From: JABDOU01 sp041609995
GTDB lineage: Bacteria; Actinomycetota; Acidimicrobiia; Spongiisociales; SHLN01
Reading direction: 5' to 3'
Assembly: GCA_041609995.1 (NCBI GenBank)
Contig: JBFIPU010000092.1
Span: 1-10,855, forward strand
DNA: 10,855 nucleotides
Shown: positions 5,803 to 10,855 of the stretch, piece after piece
Position numbering within the stretch: the stretch's first letter is position 1
How the letters are laid out: every line of letters starts with the position of its first letter
The notes under the pieces: model-generated
What the model saw: the letters and a program-made list of their open reading frames with translations, nothing else
What the model was told of the DNA's origin: nothing
Database searches by the model: none
Made by a program: the position numbers and the translations under genes

Positions 5803-7710
5803 TCATCCGGTCAGGTCGTAGCGCAGGATTTGCAGGCCCTCCGGCGTGGTGCTGAGCGCATACAGACCACCGAAGCCATACCGGAACGTGTTGAACGATC
5901 CGGCACCGGCCCAGCGTGTCACCTGGATCTCATGGGCATTGGCCACCAGATCCGGATCGGTGCCGAGCACCAGCACCCTGACCGGGGCAACCGAGTTGTC
6001 GTCGAAGCTCGAACCCAATACCACCAGTGCGCCGTCGGAGTATCTCGGGTAGCCGAGCACGTCGGCGAACTGGACGGATGAGGCGGTCACGTCGTACGTA
6101 CGAGCTGGGCTGTCTCCGGCCGGCCGGGCAATCACCTCCACCCCGGCGTCATAGGAGATCGCCAGGGCGGTCTCGCCCGGGAGCTCTACAAACGTGCGTT
6201 GCGATACCGGGTCGAGCAGGTTGCCTGCCCCGTCGGCCACCATCGTCCATCGGGGTTGGGAGGCACCCGCCGCCCAATACACGCCATCGGTGGTCGACCG
6301 CAGATCTCCGACACCATCGATCACGCTCTCCACCCGCTTGACGAGCTCGCCGTCGACCAGCGAGAACGCGATGACGTCGTGAGGCGTTTCAGGCCGGTTC
6401 GTCTTGCCCGCCACGATGACCCGTTCACCCACCACGGCCAGCGAGTGCGGCACGATGTCGGTCGGGTCGAAGGTTGCCAGGACGATCGGAGGATCACCGG
6501 CCGCCGGGTAGCGGACGATCCGGTTGTTGTGACTATCGAGCAGCACGATGTCGCCGGTACCGGAGACGTCGAAACAGCACGGTCCGGGGCCCGCTTCCGA
6601 GAGCCCGACTTCATCATCGGCCGTGCCGTACCCGGCAGACACCACCACGTCGCCTGCCAGTGGTTCGGCAGACAGCTGGTCGGCATCGATGTCGTAGTTG
6701 AGAACGGTCGGCGGAACGGGACGAGCCTGCCCGCCCGGTTGCAGCGTCACCGGTACCCGGAAGATGTTGCGGGGAGAACCATCCTCCGCCGAATACTCCA
6801 GGCCCTCCAAGAATGCCTCTGTCGGCTCCTCTACGGCAAAAAGCATGTGCTCGGCGAATTCGCCGAAACAGCCGGAGCCGCAGGTGGCCGTGGTGAACGT
6901 CTCGTCGATGATCAGACCGGACCCGTCCACCAGCCGCAGTGACACCGTCGCTTCGAAGGCATTGGCCAGGCCTTCCACCAGGTATGGGCTCGAGATCCGA
7001 TCGCCGGCCAGCGGCGACGTGATCATCATGAGCGGCAGGAAGTCGTGCCAATCCTCTCGAGTCTGGGGTCCGTCGAGCAGGAGGCCCTCAGTCGAGAACA
7101 CCTGAGCGGGATTACCCTCGATCTCGAGCTGGAGCGCATCCACACCGTCGAACTCGGTGGCGGTGAACACGAGCTGCGCGACACGCGTGGTCACGGCGAA
7201 TGTCCCCCCACCCTGCTCGAACCCCGAGCTGAGGTTGACCGTTGCGACTCCGTCGTCGACTCTGACGCCGAGGATCTCGGTGTCAGAGGGTATGAAGGTG
7301 GCCAGCTGGTCGGCACCGGTATCTTCCGGTGCGATGCCCTGGATCAAGGCGGCCACAGCCGCCCGGACCCGGTCGGAAAAGGTCGACCCGGCAGTCACGG
7401 ATACGGTCCGACCCACCGGCATGAGATGCGGTCCTTCTTTGAATGTCTCGGTCACGTGGTCGGCCATGAAGTACAGGGTCATCCGCTCGTCGCTGGTCAC
7501 CGGGGCCGTGGTAGGCGGGGTCGTGACCGGGGCGGTTGGAGGCGGGGCGGCGGTGGTGGGCACCACCGGCTGCGGCGGGTCGTTCTGAGCCAGGACGTAG
7601 GCGCCGATGCCGATCAGTACGGCGAGGAGCACGGTCCCGAGCGCGAACCATTTCCAGCCCGGACGACGGGGTTGAGGATCAGACACCCGGGGAGGTGTCA
7701 AGGTAGCCAT
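5803..7710 (-). CDS. Membrane-anchored GerMN-Gmad2-beta-propeller protein (635 aa)
   Basis: A large extracytoplasmic protein. Residues 1-21 are a Pro/Arg-rich cytoplasmic tail, 22-41 form one membrane helix, and 45-73 are a Pro/Thr-rich spacer. A GerMN domain follows (about 76-212: RMTLYFMAD, AAVAALIQGIAPED, VRVDDGVATVNLSSGFEQGGG, ARVAQLVFTAT-like). Then comes a Gmad2 immunoglobulin-like domain (about 226-325: MMITSPLAGDRISSPYLVEGLANAFE), with a Cys pair at C277/C281. The remaining 300 residues look like repeated beta blades of a propeller (GDIVLLDSHNNRIVRYP, HSLAVVGERVIVAG, DGVYWAAG, RYSDGALVVLGSSF, GGLYALSTT). GerMN plus a propeller is reminiscent of the actinobacterial lipoprotein LpqB, which works with the MtrAB two-component system, but here there is no lipobox and no MtrAB nearby. 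GerMN/Gmad2 domains are also known outside spore formers, so sporulation is not implied. The start ATG at 7710 has a strong AGGAAGG site five bases upstream. It is preceded by a structured leader and followed by a terminator-like hairpin, so probably its own unit. Confidence 0.88.
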   Translation of the reverse strand: MATLTPPRVSDPQPRRPGWKWFALGTVLLAVLIGIGAYVLAQNDPPQPVVPTTAAPPPTAPVTTPPTTAPVTSDERMTLYFMADHVTETFKEGPHLMPVGRTVSVTAGSTFSDRVRAAVAALIQGIAPEDTGADQLATFIPSDTEILGVRVDDGVATVNLSSGFEQGGGTFAVTTRVAQLVFTATEFDGVDALQLEIEGNPAQVFSTEGLLLDGPQTREDWHDFLPLMMITSPLAGDRISSPYLVEGLANAFEATVSLRLVDGSGLIIDETFTTATCGSGCFGEFAEHMLFAVEEPTEAFLEGLEYSAEDGSPRNIFRVPVTLQPGGQARPVPPTVLNYDIDADQLSAEPLAGDVVVSAGYGTADDEVGLSEAGPGPCCFDVSGTGDIVLLDSHNNRIVRYPAAGDPPIVLATFDPTDIVPHSLAVVGERVIVAGKTNRPETPHDVIAFSLVDGELVKRVESVIDGVGDLRSTTDGVYWAAGASQPRWTMVADGAGNLLDPVSQRTFVELPGETALAISYDAGVEVIARPAGDSPARTYDVTASSVQFADVLGYPRYSDGALVVLGSSFDDNSVAPVRVLVLGTDPDLVANAHEIQVTRWAGAGSFNTFRYGFGGLYALSTTPEGLQILRYDLTG

Positions 7711-7715
7711 TGTTT

Positions 7716-7722
7716 CCTTCCT
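7716..7722 (-). promoter_or_regulatory. Strong ribosome binding site of the GerMN gene
   Basis: Read on the minus strand this is AGGAAGG, five bases before the ATG at 7710. It is the best Shine-Dalgarno match in the window and fixes the start. Confidence 0.7.
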
Positions 7723-7730
7723 AGAAAAGG

Positions 7731-7787
7731 GGCGCTGGCGGCGCCGGTGTGCGGGGGCTCATCGCCCCCGCAATGCGGTGTTGCATT
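7731..7787 (-). promoter_or_regulatory. Leader with three tandem hairpins
   Basis: Three inverted repeats stand in a row in the untranslated region before the GerMN gene: GGCGC/GCGCC (7731-7745), a perfect 8-base stem GCGGGGGC/GCCCCCGC with a five-base loop (7751-7771), and AATGC/GCATT (7772-7787). No U tract follows the strong central stem in either direction. It may end transcription coming from the lipoprotein gene, stabilise the message, or control translation; the sequence alone does not decide. Confidence 0.5.
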
Positions 7788-7806
7788 CACCGTATTGGAC
7801 GTCGAG

Positions 7807-7855
7807 ATTGATAATTCGGTAAGGAATTTTTTCGCGTTTGACCGTGATTTTTCGG
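7807..7855 (-). promoter_or_regulatory. AT-rich patch, probable promoter region of the GerMN gene
   Basis: A roughly 49-base stretch, clearly AT-rich against the surrounding GC-rich DNA, lies between the lipoprotein stop (7881) and the hairpin leader. On the minus strand it contains AATTATCAAT, from which a TATCAA -10-like hexamer can be drawn. I find no convincing -35 at the right distance, so the exact boxes are uncertain. Confidence 0.35.
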
Positions 7856-7880
7856 GTCGGTCGGTTTGCAACCGGCGGCC

Positions 7881-8363
7881 TCACTCACACGGTATGCGGG
7901 CCTGGATCGTGATGCCGTTGGTCCTCAAATCGGAATAGACGACGTACTCGATGCCTCCGATCTCGGCTACCAGCTCGTCGAAGGTGGCGCCTGCGTATGA
8001 ATCGATCATGGAGCCGGTCGCCAGCCAGCGCTCCTGGGTGTTTCTCACGATGTTTGCGGCGTGGATTCGCTCATCGTCTGATTCAAAGGTGGCACCTCTG
8101 GTCACCACCTGCGCTAGTGGCTGCTGGTCAACCGGGTGCTGCCCGCAGCCCCCTTCTGCCTCCCATACGGACTCTGTGTACTCCAGGGGGCTGTTAGCCG
8201 TGATGCCGTCCAACTCATGGCGGGCGAGATCGAGCGGGGTCTCGCCGCCGCCGGGGTCCTCACATCCTGTCAACAGGAGCGCGGTCGAGACTAGAAATGC
8301 CACCGCGAGATCCCGCGATCCCTTGCGTTCGCAGCGGCGGTCGGCGCCGGCCGATCTTGGCAT
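7881..8363 (-). CDS. Small secreted lipoprotein of unknown function (160 aa)
   Basis: The N-terminus has a charged region (residues 1-18, several Arg/Lys), a hydrophobic core (LAVAFLVSTALLL, 19-31) and a lipobox LLTGC with Cys34 as the lipidation site. The mature part is therefore about 127 residues anchored on the outer face of the membrane. It holds only two further cysteines (C73 in GGCGQHP and C159 next to the C-terminus), which could form a disulfide. No known domain is recognised. The start ATG at 8363 is plausible although the upstream GGATTGAG is a weak ribosome binding site. A GTG at residue 21 would remove most of the signal peptide. The gene starts 39 bases after the flotillin stop on the same strand, with no visible promoter between, so it is probably the last gene of the NfeD-flotillin unit. 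Confidence 0.8.
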   Translation of the reverse strand: MPRSAGADRRCERKGSRDLAVAFLVSTALLLTGCEDPGGGETPLDLARHELDGITANSPLEYTESVWEAEGGCGQHPVDQQPLAQVVTRGATFESDDERIHAANIVRNTQERWLATGSMIDSYAGATFDELVAEIGGIEYVVYSDLRTNGITIQARIPCE

Positions 8364-8402
8364 CGACTCAATCCAGTCGGACGACGTTCGGCAGTGACGG
8401 GC

Positions 8403-9719
8403 CTAAATTGCGGTGGGTGGCGTCGGCTCGGGCTGCTCTTTGGCGGTGGTGTCGACCACGCCGTCGGTGCGCTTGGCGAGAGCGTCGAGGATGTTGACGC
8501 CGGTCGCATTCTCGATCTGCTCGGTGATCGAGATCACGGCCGCCGGCATCTGGCTCACGACACCAGGGATGCCCTGGCCCGATCCACCCTGGCCGCCACT
8601 GTCGATGACCGAGATCTTGTCGATGTTGACGCCTTTGACGGTGTCTACGATTTGCGCCACCAGCTCGGGCAGCATGTTGAGCACGAAGATCTCCTGGGCG
8701 TCATCGCCCGCCAGCTGGTATTGGTCTGTCAACCGTCGGAACACCTCCACCTGGGCGTTGCCGTCCTCGATGATCTTGGCCGCCCGGCCTTTGGCCTCCA
8801 GCTCCATGGCCTCTTTGCGAGCCTGGGCGGGGGTGATGACGTCGGCTTCGAGGCGGCGCTTCTGCAATTCGATGCGCTCTTGCTCCAGGTCCTGCTCGGC
8901 CACGGCCTTGGCCTTCTCACCGGCCACGACCGCCTCTGCCTCGCGGGCCACTGCTTCGGCTTCGAGCTGGGCCCGGCGTACGCGGAGCTTGTTCTGCTCT
9001 TCGACAATGTGGAGGTCGGCGGCGACTCGGGCGAGCTCAGACCGCTCGCGACCCGTTGCCTCGGCCTCTTCGGCCTCCGCTTCGCGCATTGCTTCTGACT
9101 CGCGGGCCTCTTTGATGACCATCGCAGTTTGCCGGCGCCCAACGGCTTCGAGGTATCCGACCTGGTCGGTGACATTCTGAATCTTCAGGACGTCGAGCTC
9201 GAGGCCGAGGGTCTTGATGTCGTCGTCGGCTTCGTCGATGAGGGTCTGGGCGAACTTGAGGCGGTCCTCGTTGACTTCTTCCGGCGTCAAGGTCGAGAGC
9301 ACGCCACGCAGGTTGGCTTCGAGGTTTTCCTTGGCGATTTGCTGGATGTAGCCCGATTCTCGGCCCAGGAAACGTTCGACAGAATTCTCCAGCACACCCT
9401 CACGGCTCGAGACCTTGATATTGGCAACGCCCTGCACGTCGAGGGGGATTGCGCCCTTTGAATAGGCGTTGGTGACCGATACCTCGATGGGGATCGTGTT
9501 GAGGTCCATGTAGTCGACCTTCTCCAACAGTGGGACCCGCAGAGTGCGACCACCCTTGATGACCCGATAGCCGACAGTCCGGCCATCGGGGAGCCCCCGG
9601 TTCCGACCAGATATGACGGCCACCTGGTTGGGGGGCACGATCACGATCAGGCTCTTGATAGCTGCCACTGCCGCCAGGATGATGGCAACCAAGGCCACCG
9701 CGCCGATGAGCCATCCCAT
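8403..9719 (-). CDS. Flotillin (SPFH/band 7 protein, 438 aa)
   Basis: A membrane scaffold protein of the flotillin type, thought to organise ordered membrane microdomains. Residues 3-27 are a hydrophobic anchor; 28-190 form the SPFH/PHB domain (VPPNQVAVISGRNRGLPDGRTVGYRV, VDYMDLNTIPIEVSVTNAYSKGAIPLDVQGVANIKV, then LTPEEVNEDRLKFAQTL). Residues about 195-330 are a long Glu/Ala-rich coiled coil with repeated EAEA motifs, typical of flotillins rather than of other SPFH proteins. A Gly-rich hinge (375-385) and a Pro/Glu/Thr tail end the protein. The length fits a slightly short FloT. The start ATG at 9719 follows a GAGG seven bases upstream that overlaps the stop codon of the NfeD-like gene; the gap between the two genes is 8 bases, so they are coupled. 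The NfeD-flotillin pairing is the YuaF-YuaG arrangement known from Bacillus. Confidence 0.94.
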   Translation of the reverse strand: MGWLIGAVALVAIILAAVAAIKSLIVIVPPNQVAVISGRNRGLPDGRTVGYRVIKGGRTLRVPLLEKVDYMDLNTIPIEVSVTNAYSKGAIPLDVQGVANIKVSSREGVLENSVERFLGRESGYIQQIAKENLEANLRGVLSTLTPEEVNEDRLKFAQTLIDEADDDIKTLGLELDVLKIQNVTDQVGYLEAVGRRQTAMVIKEARESEAMREAEAEEAEATGRERSELARVAADLHIVEEQNKLRVRRAQLEAEAVAREAEAVVAGEKAKAVAEQDLEQERIELQKRRLEADVITPAQARKEAMELEAKGRAAKIIEDGNAQVEVFRRLTDQYQLAGDDAQEIFVLNMLPELVAQIVDTVKGVNIDKISVIDSGGQGGSGQGIPGVVSQMPAAVISITEQIENATGVNILDALAKRTDGVVDTTAKEQPEPTPPTAI

Positions 9720-9727
9720 CTGTTACC

Positions 9728-10354
9728 TCACTCTCGTCCGTCTTCGAGACCGGGTAGCGGCGCTACCAGAGCGGTCCCATTGTTTACCTCGACCACGACG
9801 ACGGAATCCCCGACGTCAAAATGCTTGTCGTCTTTGGCGCGATAGGGGAGCGCCACCAGAAAATGGGGCTGCCCATCGATATCGGCTTTGATGCGTCCCC
9901 GCCGGGAAGGTCCCAGCGGAATGACGACCTGGGCGGCGCGTCCTGCCAGCTGTCTGTTGGTGAGCTCGGAACTCGCTTCCGACCCTTTGAGGTACTTGAA
10001 CAGCTGCCCGTTGACGACGGCCGCAAAGCCCCCTCCCGCCAGCGCCGCAACCAGCGATGCGATGGTGCCGCTGTCGGTCAGAAAGGTGAATGCGAGACCG
10101 ATGAGGCCAAAGAAGGCGGCGAAGAACACGAGCGAACGGAATGAGATGAGCGAGGCGAAGAATTGGCCGATGTCGCCCAGCACGCCATCGGCATCGAAGT
10201 CGATATCCGGGCCGTCGACGTCCACATCCACGTCAAAGTCGACGTCGGAATCGAAATCCAGATCAACGTCCCCCTCGAAGTCGAGGCCGCCGAGGATCAT
10301 GAGGAGTACGAACACTCCGCCAAAGATGGCTGACGCGCCATAAAACCACGGCAT
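9728..10354 (-). CDS. YuaF/NfeD-like membrane protein with OB-fold (208 aa)
   Basis: Likely partner of the flotillin encoded 8 bases downstream. Residues 5-22 are membrane helix 1 and helices 2 and 3 lie at about 73-92 and 97-118. The C-terminal domain (about 133-200: LAGRAAQVVIPLGPSRRGRIKADIDGQ, then FDVGDSVVVVEVNNGTALVAP) is the small beta-barrel (OB-fold) typical of NfeD proteins. Between helices 1 and 2 there is a striking acidic loop, 27-56, with 14 Asp, ten of them at every second residue from 29 to 47. Acidic repeats in this position are known in YuaF-like proteins, but this is an extreme example. The short form lacks the ClpP-like protease domain of long NfeD. The ATG at 10354 has AAAGGG six bases upstream. 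A candidate TAGAAT -10 box lies just before it. Confidence 0.9.
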   Translation of the reverse strand: MPWFYGASAIFGGVFVLLMILGGLDFEGDVDLDFDSDVDFDVDVDVDGPDIDFDADGVLGDIGQFFASLISFRSLVFFAAFFGLIGLAFTFLTDSGTIASLVAALAGGGFAAVVNGQLFKYLKGSEASSELTNRQLAGRAAQVVIPLGPSRRGRIKADIDGQPHFLVALPYRAKDDKHFDVGDSVVVVEVNNGTALVAPLPGLEDGRE

Positions 10355-10360
10355 AAGGAT

Positions 10361-10366
10361 CCCTTT
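10361..10366 (-). promoter_or_regulatory. Ribosome binding site of the NfeD-like gene
   Basis: AAAGGG on the minus strand, six bases before the ATG at 10354; fixes that start. Confidence 0.6.
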
Positions 10367-10375
10367 CTGCTCGCG

Positions 10376-10381
10376 ATTCTA
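10376..10381 (-). promoter_or_regulatory. Candidate -10 box of the NfeD-flotillin unit
   Basis: Read on the minus strand this is TAGAAT, one base off TATAAT. It would give a leader of about 15 bases that contains the AAAGGG ribosome binding site. A CAGACA lies 15 bases upstream as a poor -35. The gap to the preceding small gene is 62 bases, and a short GCTGAG/CTCAGC inverted repeat (10402-10407 and 10416-10421) lies across that gene's stop codon, supporting a new start of transcription here. Confidence 0.45.
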
Positions 10382-10416
10382 TCGGCAGGCGGGAGTTGTC
10401 TGCTGAGGGGGTTGTC

Positions 10417-10611
10417 TCAGCCGGCCTGGCGGAAGGGATCGAAGGTGGCTCGCTCGAATCGGCGATCGAGGGGCAACGAGATGATTCGGCTGTTGGGTCG
10501 ATGGGGTCCGTCGGCTTCGATCAGGTCTGAGACCAGTACGCCTCGTACCAAATCGTGGTTGCAGTGCTCTTCACACCTGCGGTAGGGATCATCGACGTAT
10601 GTGTGTTCCAT
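10417..10611 (-). CDS. Small hypothetical protein with Cys/His cluster (64 aa)
   Basis: A short ORF with GC-biased third positions, in the same direction as the NfeD-flotillin genes and 62 bases upstream of them. Its N-terminal part reads MEHTYVDDPYRRCEEHCNHD: two Cys three residues apart flanked by several His and Asp, which could bind a metal. The rest contains RGVLVSDLIEAD and a basic/aromatic end (RRFERATFDPFRQAG). There is no signal peptide or membrane segment. No ribosome binding site precedes the ATG at 10611, though a GATAACTA lies seven bases before it and could act as an AT-rich -10 for a leaderless message. I do not recognise the product. It may be a real small gene or a chance ORF; length and codon use make it about even. 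Confidence 0.45.
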   Translation of the reverse strand: MEHTYVDDPYRRCEEHCNHDLVRGVLVSDLIEADGPHRPNSRIISLPLDRRFERATFDPFRQAG

Positions 10612-10805
10612 GCCGGGGTAGTTATCGGCAGGTGTTGTTCTTCCCCTTGAGGGTCAATCGACCCATTCTCGATCGCACTAGACACCGCGCTCTGTGGCCG
10701 CTCCCGAGTCTTCCGCCGGCCGCACGCCAGATGCTTCCGGCGGTTGGGCGGCTCGGCGGCTCGTTGTTTTGTTTGGGACCTGGGTCGCCCCAATAGGCTG
10801 GCTCC
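10612..10805. other. Divergent intergenic region
   Basis: The 194 bases between the small minus-strand ORF and the aldo/keto reductase start contain an inverted repeat CCGCCGG/CCGGCGG (10713-10719 and 10737-10743, 17-base spacer) and a T/G-rich run at 10763-10776 just upstream of the reductase promoter. ORFs crossing it on the minus strand read as low-complexity Arg/Pro protein and are not accepted. Confidence 0.5.
10794..10799 (+). promoter_or_regulatory. Candidate -10 box for a leaderless reductase transcript
   Basis: TAGGCT (TANNNT type) ends six bases before the ATG at 10806, so the message would begin at the start codon; no Shine-Dalgarno site is present. A T/G-rich run lies upstream where the -35 should be, but no clear hexamer. 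Confidence 0.4.
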
Positions 10806-10855
10806 ATGGAACACCGCACGCTAGGAGCCTCGCTGCTGGATGTCAGCGTGTTCGG
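10806..10855 (+). CDS. Aldo/keto reductase family, N-terminal fragment
   Basis: The last 50 bases translate to MEHRTLGASLLDVSVFG, which matches the classic aldo/keto reductase opening (M-x-x-R-x-LG-x-S/T-G-L-x-V-S-x-x-G). The gene is cut by the window edge, so the catalytic Asp/Tyr/Lys/His cannot be seen. These enzymes reduce carbonyl compounds with NADPH in the cytoplasm. The ATG lies six bases after a TANNNT -10 box and has no ribosome binding site. It is divergent from the small minus-strand ORF. The family call rests only on 17 residues, but the match is characteristic. Confidence 0.72.
   Translation, partial: MEHRTLGASLLDVSVF

Noticed and set aside
7045..7938. A 297-codon plus-strand ORF antisense to the GerMN gene
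   Set aside because: Gly/Arg/His-rich shadow of the real gene, including a Gly-rich run that is the reverse of the Pro/Thr spacer; no ribosome binding site or domain.
8394..9180. Plus-strand ORFs of 234 and 255 codons over the flotillin gene
   Set aside because: Both are mirror images of the Glu/Ala-rich coiled-coil coding sequence and have no protein family features.
10521..10819. Minus-strand ORFs (97 and 65 codons) crossing the reductase promoter
   Set aside because: Arg/Pro/Gln-rich low-complexity products that run over the reductase start and the divergent promoter region; no ribosome binding site or recognisable domain.

Overview
This is a high-GC chromosomal segment with strong GC preference at third codon positions. 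Gene content (GerMN/Gmad2 envelope protein, DUF3052 protein, ACT-domain malic enzyme, NfeD-flotillin pair) and TANNNT-type -10 boxes lying directly in front of start codons suggest an actinobacterium, possibly an uncultured Acidimicrobiia-like lineage. The lineage is inference from gene content and style; there is no rRNA or other marker here. No phage, CRISPR, tRNA, rRNA or intact insertion sequence was seen.

Layout. Positions 1-616 hold no confident gene, only two small minus-strand ORFs that overlap by one base. An unrecognised soluble protein follows on the plus strand (617-1183, GTG start). A convergent gap (1184-1391) carries three copies of a palindrome-rich repeat beginning AACCCAGGGTT. 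Then come an ACT-domain malic enzyme (minus, 2789-1392) and, divergently, a two-gene unit encoding a DUF3052 and a DUF2237 protein (plus, 2872-3676). The DUF2237 gene meets an EamA/DMT transporter gene tail to tail, and both use the same CTAG palindrome as stop codon.

From 3673 to 10611 every gene is on the minus strand. In transcription order they are a 64-residue Cys/His-containing protein; a YuaF/NfeD-like membrane protein; a flotillin; a small lipoprotein; a large membrane-anchored GerMN-Gmad2-beta-propeller protein; a membrane-anchored endonuclease/exonuclease/phosphatase-fold protein; and the EamA transporter. A candidate -10 box precedes the NfeD-flotillin pair, a structured leader and AT-rich patch precede the GerMN gene, and a terminator-like hairpin follows it. 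These suggest three transcription units: NfeD-flotillin-lipoprotein, GerMN protein, and EEP-EamA. The window ends inside the first codons of an aldo/keto reductase gene on the plus strand (from 10806).

Functionally the left part is central metabolism (malate to pyruvate) plus conserved small proteins. The right part is envelope biology: a flotillin scaffold with its NfeD partner, a lipoprotein, and an LpqB-reminiscent extracytoplasmic protein. I see no clear defence or wholly new multi-gene system. The most unusual items are the modular repeat array, the GerMN-Gmad2-propeller architecture, the alternating-aspartate comb in the NfeD-like protein, and the missing canonical start of the transporter.
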